From positions 24,160,001 through 24,224,000 of the forward strand of contig NC_079888.1 of the NCBI RefSeq assembly GCF_029227915.1: 64,000 nt of DNA, in the 5' to 3' direction. Positions 37,001 through 48,720 of this stretch are shown piece by piece. The translations under genes and the position numbers were made by a program. The notes beneath the pieces are model-generated. The model was not told the DNA's origin, searched no databases, and saw nothing but the letters and a program-made list of their open reading frames with translations. The DNA is from Hydractinia symbiolongicarpus (Eukaryota > Cnidaria > Hydrozoa > Anthoathecata > Hydractiniidae). The number at the start of each line of letters is the position of its first letter. Position 1 is the first letter of the stretch.

Positions 37001-39920
37001 TTTGATGAGACGCTTAATGAAATAGGTTTAATCGCCGGAAAACGAAAACCCGCGATTTCCCGTAAATCCAGGGCTTGGCCCGTATAGTCAAAAGTATACA
37101 AAGAAAGTACCCAGGGAGTAAACTCATTTCCCGAACGATTTTTTAAATTTTTTTTCACCACTAAAACGCATGAGACTTGTAGTTTTCAAAAATGTTTTCA
37201 TTTTTGATGAGACGCTTAATGAAATAGGTTTAATCGCCGGAAAACGAAAACCCGCGATTTCCCGTAAATCCGGGGCTTGGCCCGTATAGTCGAATGTATA
37301 CAAAGAAAGTACACTGTGAGTAAACTCATTTTCAGAACGATTTTTTAAATTATTTTTTCACCACTAAAACGCATAAGACTTGTAGTTTTTAAAAATGTTT
37401 TCATTTTTGATGAGACGCTGAATAAAAAAAGTTTCATCGCCGGCAAACGAAAACCCGCGATTTCCCGTAAATCCCTTGCTTCGCCCGTATAGTCAAAAGT
37501 ATACAAAGAAAGTACCCAGGGAGTAAACTCATTTCCCGAACGATTTTTTATATTATTTTTTTACTACTAAACGCATGAGACTTGTAGTTTTTAAAAATGT
37601 TTTCATTTTTGATGAGACGCTGAATAAAAAAAGTTTCATCGCCGGCAAACGAAAACCCGCGATTTCCCGTAAATCCCTTGCTTGGCCCGTATAGTCAAAA
37701 GTATACAAAGAAAGTACCCAGGGAGTAAACTCATTTCCCGAACGATTTTTTATATTATTTTTTTACTACTAAACGCATGAGACTTGTAGTTTTCAAAAAT
37801 GTTTTCATTTTTGATGAGACGCTGAATAAAAGATGTTTAATCGCCGGCAAACGAAAACCCGCGATTTCCCGTAAATCCCGGGCTTGGCCCGTATAGTCAA
37901 AAGTATACAAAGAAAGTACCCAGGGAGTAAACTCATTTCCCGAACGATTTTTTAAATTACATTTTCACCACTAAAACGCATGAGACTTGTAGTTTTCAAA
38001 AATGTTTTCATTTTTGATGAGACGCTGAATAAAAGCAGTTTAATCGCCGGCAAACGAAATCCCGCGTTTTCCCGTAAATCCGGGGCTTGGCCCGTATAGT
38101 CGAATGTATACAAAGAAAGTACCCAGGGAGTAAACTCATTTCCCGAACGATTTTTTAAATTTTTTTTCACCACTAAAACGCATGAGACTTGTAGTTTTCA
38201 AAAATGTTTTCATTTTTGATGAGACGCTTAATGAAATAGGTTTAATCGCCGGAAAACGAAAACCCGCGATTTCCCTTAAATCCGGGGCTTGGCCCGTATA
38301 GTCGAATGTATACAAAGAAAGTACACTGTGAGTAAACTCATTTTCAGAACGATTTTTTAAATTATTTTTTCACCACTAAAACGCATAAGACTTGTAGTTT
38401 TTAAAAATGTTTTCATTTTTGATGAGACGCTGAATAAAAAAAGTTTCATCGCCGGCAAACGAAAACCCGCGATTTCCCGTAAATCCCTTGCTTCGCCCGT
38501 ATAGTCAAAAGTATACAAAGAAAGTACCCAGGGAGTAAACTCATTTCCCGAACGATTTTTTATATTATTTTTTTACTACTAAACGCATGAGACTTGTAGT
38601 TTTCAAAAATGTTTTCATTTTTGATGAGACGCTGAATAAAAGAAGTTTAATCGCCGGCAAACGAAAACCCGCGATTTCCCGTAAATCCCGGGCTTGGCCC
38701 GTATAGTCAAAAGTATACAAAGAAAGTACCCAGGGAGTAAACTCATTTCCCGAACGATTTTTTAAATTACTTTTTCAGCACTAAAACGCATGAGACTTGT
38801 AGTTTTCAAAAATGTTTTCATTTTTGATGAGACGCTGAGAAAAAGCAGTTTAATCGCCGGCAAACGAAAACCTGCGATTTCCCGAAATGCCGGACTCGGC
38901 CCGTATAGCCAAAAGTATACAAAGAAAAGTACCCAGGGAGTAATCTCATTTCCCGAACAATTTTTTAATTTTTTTTTCATCACTAAAACGCATGAGACTT
39001 GTAGTTTTCAAAAATGTTTTCATTTTTGATGAGACGCTGAATAAAAGATGTTTAATCGCCGGCAAACGAAAACCCGCGATTTCCCGTAAATCCCGGGCTT
39101 GGCCCGTATAGTCAAAAGTATACAAAGAAAGTACCCAGGGAGTAAACTCATTTCCCGAACGATTTTTTAAATTACATTTTCACCACTAAAACGCATGAGA
39201 CTTGTAGTTTTCAAAAATGTTTTCATTTTTGATGAGACGCTGAATAAAAGCAGTTTAATCGCCGGCAAACGAAATCCCGCGTTTTCCCGTAAATCCGGGG
39301 CTTGGCCCGTATAGTCGAATGTATACAAAGAAAGTACCCAGGGAGTAAACTCATTTCCCGAACGATTTTTTAAATTTTTTTTCACCACTAAAACGCATGA
39401 GACTTGTAGTTTTCAAAAATGTTTTCATTTTTGATGAGACGCTTAATGAAATAGGTTTAATCGCCGGAAAACGAAAACCCGCGATTTCCCGTAAATCCAG
39501 GGCTTGGCCCGTATAGTCGAATGTATACAAAGAAAGTACACTGTGAGTAAACTCATTTTCAGAACGATTTTTTAAATTATTTTTTCAACACTAAAACGCA
39601 TAAGACTTGTAGTTTTTAAAAATGTTTTCATTTTTGATGAGACGCTGAATAAAAGAAGTTTAATCGCCGGCAAACGAAAACCCGCGATTTCCCGTAAATC
39701 CCGGGCTTGGCCCGTATAGTCAAAAGTATACAAAGAAAGTACCCAGGGAGTAAACTCATTTCCCGAACGATTTTTTAAATTACTTTTTCACCACTAAAAC
39801 GCATGAGACTTGTAGTTTTCAAAAATGTTTTCATTTTTGATGAGACGCTGAGAAAAAGCAGTTTAATCGCCGGCAAACGAAAACCTGCGATTTCCCGAAA
39901 TGCCGGACTCGGCCCGTATA
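31011..39920 (+). repeat. F2 long HOR with 6-, 8-, 13- and 12-monomer spacings
   Basis: The single-base-insertion mark AAAGAAAAGT occurs at 31024, 32240, 33860, 36492 and 38921. Spacings are 1216, 1620, 2632 and 2429 bp (6, 8, 13 and 12 monomers). A linked series of private monomers follows it each time: AACAATTTTTTAATT with TTTCATCAC, AAATTACATTTTCACC with CGAAATCCCGCG, CTTAATGAAATAGG, TACACTGTGAG, and AATCCCTTGCTT. Length differences come from inserted or missing whole monomers, as at 37081-37780, where short internal duplications are visible. Confidence 0.87.
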
Positions 39921-41800
39921 GCCAAAAGTATACAAAGAAAGTACCCAGGGAGTAAACTCATTTCCAGAACGATTTTTTAAATTATTTTCTCACCACTAAA
40001 ACGCATAAGACTTGTAGTTTTTAAAAATGTTTTCATTTTTGATGAGACGCTGAATAAAAGAATTTTAATCGCCGGAAACGAAAACCCGCGATTTCCCGTA
40101 AATCCCGGGCTTGGCCCGTATAGTCAAAAGTATACAAAGAAAGTACCCAGGGAGTAAACTCATTTCCCGAACGATTTTTTATATTATTTTTTTACCACTA
40201 AACGCATGAGACTTGTAGTTTTCAAAAATATTTTCATATTTGATGGAACGCTGAATAAAAGAAGTTTAATCGCCGGCAAACGAAAATCCGCGATTTCCCG
40301 TAAATCACGGACTCGGCCCGTATAGTCAAAAGTATACAAAGAAAGTACCCAGGGAGTAAACTCATTTCCCGAACGATTTTTTAAATTATTTTTTCACCAC
40401 TAAAACGCATGAGACTTGTAGTTTTCAAAAATGTTTTCATTTTTGATGAGACGCTTAATGAAATAGGTTTAATCGCCGGAAAACGAAAACCCGCGATTTC
40501 CCGTAAATCCGGGTCTTGGCCCGTATAGTCGAATGTATACAAAGAAAGTACCCTGTGAGTAAACTCATTTTCAGAACGATTTTTTAAATTATTTTTTCAC
40601 CACTAAAACGCATAAGACTTGTAGTTTTTAAAAATGTTTTCATTTTTGATGAGACGCTGAATAAAAGAAGTTTAATCGCCGGCAAACGAAAACCCGCGAT
40701 TTCCCGTAAATCCCTTGCTTGGCCCGTATAGTCAAAAGTATACAAAGAAAGTACCCAGGGAGTAAACTCATTTCCCGAACGATTTTTTATATTATTTTTT
40801 TACCACTAAACGCATGAGACTTGTAGTTTTCAAAAATATTTTCATATTTGATGGGACGCTGAAGAAAAGAAGTTTAATCGCCGGCAAACGAAAATCCGCG
40901 ATTTCCCGTGAATCCCGGACTCGGCCCGTATAGTCAAAAGTATACAAAGAAAGTACCCAGGGAGTAAACTCATTTCCCGAACGATTTTTTATATTATTTT
41001 TTTACCACTAAACGCATGAGACTTGTAGTTTTTAAAAATATTTTCATATTTGATGGAACGCTGAATAAAAGAAGTTTAATCGCCGGCAAACGAAAATCCG
41101 CGATTTCCCGTAAATCCCGGACTCGGCCCGTATAGTCAAAAGTATACAAAGAAAGTACCCAGGGAGTAAACTCATTTCCCGAACGATTTTTTAAATTATT
41201 TTTTCACCACTAAAACGCATGAGACTTGTAGTTTTCAAAAATGTTTTCATTTTTGATGAGACGCTTAATGAAATAGGTTTAATCGCCGGAAAACGAAAAC
41301 CCGCGATTCCCGTAAATCCGGGGCTTGGCCCGTATAGTCGAATGTATACAAAGAAAGTACCCTGTGAGTAAACTCATTTTCAGAACGATTTTTTAAATTA
41401 TTTTTTCACCACTAAAACGCATAAGACTTGTAGTTTTTAAAAATGTTTTCATTTTTGATGAGACGCTGAATAAAAGAAGTTTAATCGCCGGCAAATGAAA
41501 ACCCGCGATTTCCCGTAAATCCCTTGCTTGGCCCGTATAGTCAAAAGTATACAAAGAAAGTACCCAGGGAGTAAACTCATTTCCCGAACAATTTTTTATA
41601 TTATTTTTTTACCACTAAACGCAAGAGACTTGTAGTTTTCAAAAATATTTTCATATTTGATGGGACGCTGAAGAAAAGAAGTTTAATCGCCGGCAAACGA
41701 AAATCCGCGATTTCCCGTGAATCCCGGACTCGGCCCGTATAGTCAAAAGTATACAAAGAAAGTACCCAGGGAGTAAACTCATTTCCCGAACGATTTTTAA
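35050..41800 (+). repeat. 24-monomer echo and 4-monomer copies within F2
   Basis: The segment with TTTTCTCACCAC (35131) and GATGGAACG (about 35384) recurs at 39989 and about 40240, some 4857 bp or 24 monomers later, and stays aligned for about 1 kb. A part of the second copy is then repeated four monomers on: GATGGAACG near 41054, and GACGCTGAAGAAAAG near 40855 and 41667. The echo shows that a larger unit containing the 6-13-monomer blocks was itself duplicated. Confidence 0.82.
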
Positions 41801-42099
41801 ATTATTTTTTCACCACTAAAACGTATGAGACTTGTAGTTTTCAAAAATGTTTTCATTTTTGATGAGACGCTGAATAAAAGAAGTTTAATCGCCGGCAAAC
41901 GAAAACCCGCGATTTCCCGTAAATCCTGGGCTTGGCCCGTATAGTCAAAAGTATACAAAGAAAGTACCCAGGGAGTAAACTCATTCCCCGAACGATTTTT
42001 TAAATTACTTTTTCACCACTAAAACGCATGAGACTTGTAGTTTTTAAAAATGTTTTCATTTTTGATGAGACGCTGAATAAAAGAAGTTTAATCGCCGGC

Positions 42100-45000
42100 A
42101 AACGAAAACCTGCAATTTCCCGTAAATCCTGGACTCGGCCCGTATAGTCGAATGTATACAAAGAAAGTACCCAGGGAGTAAACTCATTTCCCGAACGATT
42201 TTTTAAATTACTTTTTCACCACTAAAACGCATGAGACTTGTAGTTTTCAAAAATGTTTTCATTTTTGATGAGACGCTGAATAAAAGCAGTTTAATCGCCG
42301 GCAAACGAAAACCTGCGATTTCCCTAAATGCCGGACTCGGCCCGTATAGCCAAAAGTATACAAAGAAAGTACCCAGGGAGTAAACTCATTTCCAGAACCG
42401 ATTTTTAAAATTATTTTCTCACCACTAAAACGCATAAGACTTGTAGTTTTTAAAAATGTTTTCATTTTTGATAAGACGCTGAATAAAAGAAGTTTAATCG
42501 CCGGAAACGAAAACCCGCGATTTCCCGTAAATCCCGGGCTTGGCCCGTATAGTCAAAAGTATACAAAGAAAGTACCCAGGGAGTAAACTCATTTCCCGAA
42601 CGATTTTATATTATTTTTTTACCACTAAACGCATGAGACTTGTAGTTTTCAAAAATATTTTCATATTTGATGGGACGCTGAATAAAGGAAGTTTAATCGC
42701 CGGCAAACGAAAATCCGCGATTTCCCGTAAATCCCGGACTCGGCCCGTATTGTCAAAAGTATACAAAGAAAGTACCCAGGGAGTAAACTCATTTCCCGAA
42801 CGATTTTTTAAATTATTTTTTCACCACTAAAACGCAAGAGACTTGTAAATGTCAAAAATGTTTTCATTTTTGATGAGACGCTTAATGAAAGAGGTTTAAT
42901 CGCCGGCAAACGAAATCCCGTGTTTTCCCGTAAATCCGGGGCTTGGCCCGTATAGTCGAATGTATACAAAGAAAGTACCCAGGGAGTAATCTCACTTCCC
43001 GAACGATTTTTTAATTTTTTTTTTCACCACTAAAACGCATGAGACTTGTAGTTTTCAAAAATGTTTTTATTTTTGATGAGACGCTGAATAAAAGCAGTTT
43101 AATCGCCGGCAAACAAAATCCCGCGTTTTCCCGTAAATCCGGGGCTTGGCCCGTATAGTCGAATGTATACAAAGAAAGTACCCATGGAGTAAACTCATTT
43201 CCCGAACGATTTTTTAAATTTTTTTTTCACCACTAAAACGCATGAGACTTGTAGTTTTCAAAAGTGTTTTCATTTTTGATGAGACGCTTAATGAAAGAGG
43301 TTTAAACGCCGGAAAACGAAAACCCGCGATTTCCCGTAAATCCCGGGCTTGGCCCGTATAGTCGGATGTATACAAAGAAAGTACCCTGTGGGTAAACTCA
43401 TTTCCAGAACGATTTTTTAAATTATTTTTTCACCACTAAAACGCATAAGACTTGTAGTTTTTAAAAATGTTTTCATTTTTGATGAGACGCTAAATAAAAG
43501 AAGTTTAATCGCCGGCAAACGAAAACCCGTGATTTCCCGTAAATCCCGGCTTGGCCCGTATAGTCAAAAGTATACAAAGAAAGTACCCAGGGAGTAAACT
43601 CATTTCCCGAACGATTTTTTAAATTATTTTTTCACCACTAAAACGCATGAGACTTGTAGTTTTCAAAAATGTTTTCATTTTTGATGAGACGCTGAATAAA
43701 AGAAGTTTAATCGCCGGCAAACGAAAACCTGCGATTTCCCGTAAATCCTGGGCTCGGCCCGTATAGTCAAAATTATACAAAGAAAGTACCCAGGGAGTAA
43801 ACTCATTTCCCGAACGATTTTTAAATTATTTTTTCACCACTAAAACGTATGAGACTTGTAGTTTTCAAAAATGTTTTCATTTTTGATGAGACGCTGAATA
43901 AAAGAAGTTTAATCGCCGGCAAACGAAAACCTGCAATTTCCCGTAAATCCTGGACTCGGCCCGTATAGTCGAATGTATACAAAGAAAGTACCCAGGGAGT
44001 AAACTCATTTCCCGAACGATTTTTTAAATTACTTTTTCACCACTAAAACGCATGAGACTTGTAGTTTTCAAAAATGTTTTCATTTTTGATGAGACGCTGA
44101 ATAAAAGCAGTTTAATCGCCGGCAAACGAAAACCTGCGATTTCCCTAAATGCCGGACTCGGCCCGTATAGCCAAAAGTATACAAAGAAAGTACCCAGGGA
44201 GTAAACTCATTTCCAGAACCGATTTTTAAAATTATTTTCTCACCACTAAAACGCATAAGACTTGTAGTTTTTAAAAATGTTTTCATTTTTGATAAGACGC
44301 TGAATAAAAGAAGTTTAATCGCCGGAAACGAAAACCCGCGATTTCCCGTAAATCCCGGGCTTGGCCCGTATAGTCAAAAGTATACAAAGAAAGTACCCAG
44401 GGAGTAAACTCATTTCCCGAACGATTTTTTATATTATTTTTTTACCACTAAACGCATGAGACTTGTAGTTTTCAAAAATATTTTCATATTTGATGGGACG
44501 CTGAATAAAGGAAGTTTAATCGCCGGCAAACGAAAATCCGCGATTTCCCGTAAATCCCGGACTCGGCCCGTATTGTCAAAAGTATACAAAGAAAGTACCC
44601 AGGGAGTAAACTCATTTCCCGAACGATTTTTTAAATTATTTTTTCACCACTAAAACGCAAGAGACTTGTAAATGTCAAAAATGTTTTCATTTTTGATGAG
44701 ACGCTTAATGAAAGAGGTTTAATCGCCGGCAAACGAAATCCCGTGTTTTCCCGTAAATCCGGGGCTTGGCCCGTATAGTCGAATGTATACAAAGAAAGTA
44801 CCCAGGGAGTAATCTCACTTCCCGAACGATTTTTTAATTTTTTTTTTCACCACTAAAACGCATGAGACTTGTAGTTTTCAAAAATGTTTTTATTTTTGAT
44901 GAGACGCTGAATAAAAGCAGTTTAATCGCCGGCAAACAAAATCCCGCGTTTTCCCGTAAATCCGGGGCTTGGCCCGTATAGTCGAATGTATACAAAGAAA

Positions 45001-45643
45001 GTACCCATGGAGTAAACTCATTTCCCGAACGATTTTTTAAATTTTTTTTTCACCACTAAAACGCATGAGACTTGTAGTTTTCAAAAGTGTTTTCATTTTT
45101 GATGAGACGCTTAATGAAAGAGGTTTAAACGCCGGAAAACGAAAACCCGCGATTTCCCGTAAATCCCGGGCTTGGCCCGTATAGTCGGATGTATACAAAG
45201 AAAGTACCCTGTGGGTAAACTCATTTCCAGAACGATTTTTTAAATTATTTTTTCACCACTAAAACGCATAAGACTTGTAGTTTTTAAAAATGTTTTCATT
45301 TTTGATGAGACGCTAAATAAAAGAAGTTTAATCGCCGGCAAACGAAAACCCGTGATTTCCCGTAAATCCCGGCTTGGCCCGTATAGTCAAAAGTATACAA
45401 AGAAAGTACCCAGGGAGTAAACTCATTTCCCGAACGATTTTTTAAATTATTTTTTCACCACTAAAACGCATGAGACTTGTAGTTTTCAAAAATGTTTTCA
45501 TTTTTGATGAGACGCTGAATAAAAGAAGTTTAATCGCCGGCAAACGAAAACCTGCGATTTCCCGTAAATCCTGGGCTCGGCCCGTATAGTCAAAATTATA
45601 CAAAGAAAGTACCCAGGGAGTAAACTCATTTCCCGAACGATTT
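42100..45643 (+). repeat. 9-monomer tandem duplication (about 1.82 kb shift)
   Basis: Sequence from about 42100 recurs from about 43921 at a shift of 1821-1823 bp. Shared private marks include CCTGCAATTTCCC (42109, 43930), AGAACCGATTTTTAAAATT, GATAAGACGCTG, GAATAAAGGAAG, CGCAAGAGACTTGTAAATG, CCGTGTTTTCCC and GTCAAAATTATAC. I noted a 2-bp length difference in the T run near 42605, which joins two frames in the first copy only (42540-42830). Copies are otherwise almost identical, so this is one of the youngest events in the window. Confidence 0.9.
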
Positions 45644-46191
45644 TTTAAATTTTTTTTTCACCACTAAAACGCATGAGACTTGTAGTTTTCAAAAGTGTTT
45701 TCATTTTTGATGAGACGCTTAATGAAAGAGGTTTAATCGCCGGAAAACGAAAACCCGCCATTTCCCGTAAATCCCGGACTTGGCCTGTATAGTCGAATGT
45801 ATACAAAGAAAGTACCTTGTGGGTAAACTCATTTCCAGAACGATTTTTTAAATTATTTTTTCACCACTAAAACGCATAAGACTTGTAGTTTTTAAAAATG
45901 TTTTCATTTTTGATGAGACGCTGAATAAAAAAAGTTTAATCGCCGGCAAACGAAAACCCGCGATTTCCCGTAAATCCCGGGCTTGGCCCGTATAGTCGGA
46001 TGTATACAAAGAAAGTACCCTGTGGGTAAACTCATTTCCAGAACGATTTTTTAAATTATTTTTTCACCACTAAAACGCATAAGACTTGTAGTTTTTAAAA
46101 ATGTTTTCATTTTTGATGAGACGCTGAATAAAAGAAGTTTAATCGCCGGCAAACGAAAACCCGTGATTTCCCGTAAATCCCGGCTTGGCCC

Positions 46192-46209
46192 GTATAGTCA
46201 AAAGTATAC
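46192..46209. other. Interrupted palindrome GTATA-N8-TATAC, phases 3-20
   Basis: GTATA and TATAC flank an 8-base spacer. The spacer reads GTCAAAAG in type A and GTCGAATG in type B. The arms stay constant in nearly all monomers while the spacer varies, which is what a protein-binding dyad would look like; this is inference. The right arm is part of the perfect 6-bp palindrome GTATAC. Confidence 0.65.
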
Positions 46210-46225
46210 AAAGAAAGTACCCAGG

Positions 46226-46235
46226 GAGTAAACTC
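46226..46235. other. Short dyad GAGT-AA-ACTC, phases 37-46
   Basis: Inverted repeat with 4-bp arms and a 2-base centre. In type B it extends to 5-bp arms, TGAGT-AA-ACTCA, because the base change at phase 36 creates a new outer pair with A at phase 47. The arms resemble bZIP half-sites, but that is only a visual likeness. Confidence 0.5.
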
Positions 46236-46297
46236 ATTTCCCGAACGATTTTTTAAATTATTTTTTCACCACTAAAACGCATGAGACTTGTAGTTTT

Positions 46298-46317
46298 CAA
46301 AAATGTTTTCATTTTTG
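46298..46317. other. Hairpin dyad, phases 109-128 (reference copy)
   Basis: CAAAAATG-TTTT-CATTTTTG is a perfect inverted repeat with 8-bp arms and a 4-base loop. It is the strongest dyad in the monomer and is present in most type A copies. Type B usually has T in place of the first C, leaving 7-bp arms and creating the palindrome TTTTTAAAAA instead. Type C uses a different register. Whether it extrudes or binds protein cannot be told from sequence. Confidence 0.8.
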
Positions 46318-46366
46318 ATGAGACGCTGAATAAAAGAAGTTTAATCGCCGGCAAACGAAAACCCGC

Positions 46367-46395
46367 GATTTCCCGTAAATCCCGGGCTTGGCCCG
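46367..46395. other. Two G/C-side dyads, phases 178-192 and 194-206
   Basis: GATTT-CCCGT-AAATC (46367-46381) has 5-bp arms; the common one-base deletion, CCCT for CCCGT, shortens only the loop. CGGGC-TTG-GCCCG (46383-46395) has 5-bp arms and spans the monomer boundary. The second dyad is weakened in 202-bp copies with CCCGGCTTGG and in copies with CCGGACTCGG, so it is not universal. Confidence 0.6.
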
Positions 46396-47060
46396 TATAG
46401 TCAAAAGTATACAAAGAAAGTACCCAGAGAGTAAACTCATTTCCCGAACGATTTATTAAATTACTTTTTCACCACTAAAACGCATGAGACTTGTAGTTTT
46501 TAAAAATGTTTTCATTTTTGATGAGACGCTGAATAAAAGAAGTTTAATTGCCGGCAAACGAAAACCTGCGATTTCCCGTAAATCCTGGGCTCGGCCCGTA
46601 TAGTCAAAATTATACAAAGAAAGTACCCAGGGAGTAAACTCATTTCCCGAACGATTTTTTAAATTTTTTTTTCACCACTAAAACGCATGAGACTTGTAGT
46701 TTTCAAAAGTGTTTTCATTTTTGATGAGACGCTTAATGAAAGAAGTTTAATCGCTGGAAAACGAAAACCCGCGATTTCCCGTAAATCCCGGACTTGGCCT
46801 GTATAGTCGAATGTATACAAAGAAAGTATCTTGTGGGTAAACTCATTTCCAGAACGATTTTTTAAATTATTTTTTCACCACTAAAACGCATAAGACTTGT
46901 AGTTTTTAAAAATGTTTTCATTTTTGATGAGACGCTGAATAAAAGAAGTTTAATCGCCGGCAAACGAAAACCTGCGATTTCCCGTAAATCCTGGGGTCGG
47001 CCCGTATAGTCAAAAGTATGCAAAGAAAGTACCCAGGGAGTAAACTCATTTCCCAAACGT

Positions 47061-48720
47061 TTTTTAAATTATTATTTCACCACTAAAACGCATGAGACTT
47101 GTAGTTTTCAAGAATGTTTTCATTTTTGATGAGACGCTGAATAAAAGAAGTATAATCGCCGGCAAACTGAAACCAGCGATTTCCCGTAAATCCCGGGCTT
47201 GGCACGTATAGTCGAATGTATACAAAGAAAGTACCCTGTAAGTAAACTCATTTCCAGGACGATTTTTTAAATTATTTTTTCACCACTAAAACGCGTAAGA
47301 CTTGTAGTTTTTAAAAATGTTTCATTTTTAATGAGACGCTGAATAAAAGAAGTTTAATCGCCGGCAAACGAAAACCCGCGATTTCCCGTAAATCCTGGCT
47401 TGGCCCGTATAGTCAAAAGTATACAAAGAAAGTACCCAGGGAGTAAACTCATTTCCCGAACGATTTTTTAAATTATTTTTTCACCACTAAAACGCATGAG
47501 ACTTGTAGTTTTCAAGAATGTTTTCATTTTTGATGAGACGCTGAATAAAAGAAGTATAATCGCCGGCAAACTGAAACCAGCGATTTCCCGTAAATCCCGG
47601 GCTTGGCACGTATAGTCGAATGTATACAAAGAAAGTACCCTGTAAGTAAACTCATTTCCAGGACGATTTTTTAAATTATTTTTTCACCACTAAAACGCGT
47701 AAGACTTGTAGTTTTTAAAAATGTTTTCATTTTTAATGAGACGCTGAATAAAAGAAGTTTAATCGCCGGCAAACGAAAACCCGCGATTTCCCGTAAATCA
47801 TGGCTTGGCCCGTATAGTCAAAAGTATACAAAGAAAGTACCCAGGGAGTAAACTCATTTCCCGAACGATTTTTTAAATTATTTTTTCACCACTAAAGCGC
47901 ATGAGACTTGTAGTTTTCAAAAATGTTTTCATTTTTGATGAGACGCTGAATAACAGCAGTTTAATCGCCGGCAAACGAAAACCTGCGATTTCTCTAAATC
48001 CCGGACTCGGCCCGTATAGTCAAAAGTATACAAAGAAAGTACCCAGGGAGTAAACTCATTTCCAGAACGATTTTTTAAATTATTTTTTCACCACTAAAAC
48101 GCATAAGACTTGTAGTTTTTAAAAATGTTTTCATTTTTAATGAGACGCTGAATAAAAGAAGTTTAATCGCCGGCAAACGAAAACCCGCGATTTCCCGTAA
48201 ATCCAGGGCTTGGCCCGTATAGTCAAAAGTATACAAAGAAAGTATCCAGGGAGTAAACTCATTTCCCGAACGATTTTTTATATTATTTTTTTACCACTAA
48301 ACGCATGAGACTTGTAGTTTTCAAAAATGTTTTCATTTTTGATGAGACGCTGAATAACAGCAGTTTAATCGCCGGCAAACGAAAACCTGCGATTTCTCTA
48401 AATCCCGGACTCGGCCCGTATAGTCAAAAGTATACAAAGAAAGTACCCAGGGAGTAAACTCATTTCCAGAACGATTTTTTAAATTATTTTTTCACCACTA
48501 AAACGCATAAGACTTGTAGTTTTTAAAAATGTTTTCATTTTTAATGAGACGCTGAATAAAAGAAGTTTAATCGCCGGCAAACGAAAACCCGCGATTTCCC
48601 GTAAATCCAGGGCTTGGCCCGTATAGTCAAAAGTATACAAAAAAAGTATCCAGGGAGTAAACTCATTTCCCGAACGATTTTTTATATTATTTTTTTACCA
48701 CTAAACGCATGAGACTTGTA
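47061..48720 (+). repeat. Dimeric HORs (two-monomer period)
   Basis: Two successive dimer duplications are visible. CTGAAACCAGCG occurs at 47167 and 47571 (404 bp), with CCTGTAAGTAAAC, CAGGACG and ACGCGTAAGAC in step. GAATAACAGCAG occurs at 47948 and 48352 (404 bp), with GATTTCTCTAAATCC and TTTTTAATGAGACG in step. These are the simplest higher-order units in the window. Confidence 0.87.

Larger units (their letters stand above)
46190..46392 (+). repeat. Reference monomer, type A (203 bp)
   Basis: This copy matches my by-eye majority form at every position, so it serves as phase reference (phase 1 = 46190). Order of landmarks: CCGTATAG, GTATAC palindrome, CCCAGGGAG, TTTCCCGAACG, an A/T-rich block (phases 59-77), CACCACTAAAACGCATGAG, the hairpin at phases 109-128, GAGACGCTGAATAAAAG, GCCGGC palindrome, CCCGCGATTTCCCGTAAATC, and CCCGGGCTTGG. 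Hand count gives 77 G+C in 203 (38%) and 12 CpG. The length is close to one nucleosome plus linker, which is common for satellites; that link is inference. Confidence 0.95.
45588..47060 (+). repeat. 5-monomer repetition after the 9-mer
   Basis: GTCAAAATTATACAAAG with CCTGGGCTCGG upstream occurs again near 46601, 1014 bp after 45587, followed in both places by CAAAAGTGTTTTC and the CTTAATGAAAG monomer. The type A reference copy at 46190 lies inside this block. The last monomers (to 47060) are mixed, with private changes such as CTGGGGTCGG and AGTATGCAAAG. Confidence 0.82.

Noticed and set aside
42540-42830. A 96-codon plus-strand open frame
   Set aside because: It exists only because a 2-base shortening of a T run joins two repeat frames. 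The otherwise near-identical copy at about 44363-44653 is interrupted.
46298-46317. The hairpin followed by T-rich sequence as a bacterial-type terminator
   Set aside because: The stem is A/T-rich, lies in every monomer, and there is no transcription unit. The sequence is eukaryotic satellite in character.
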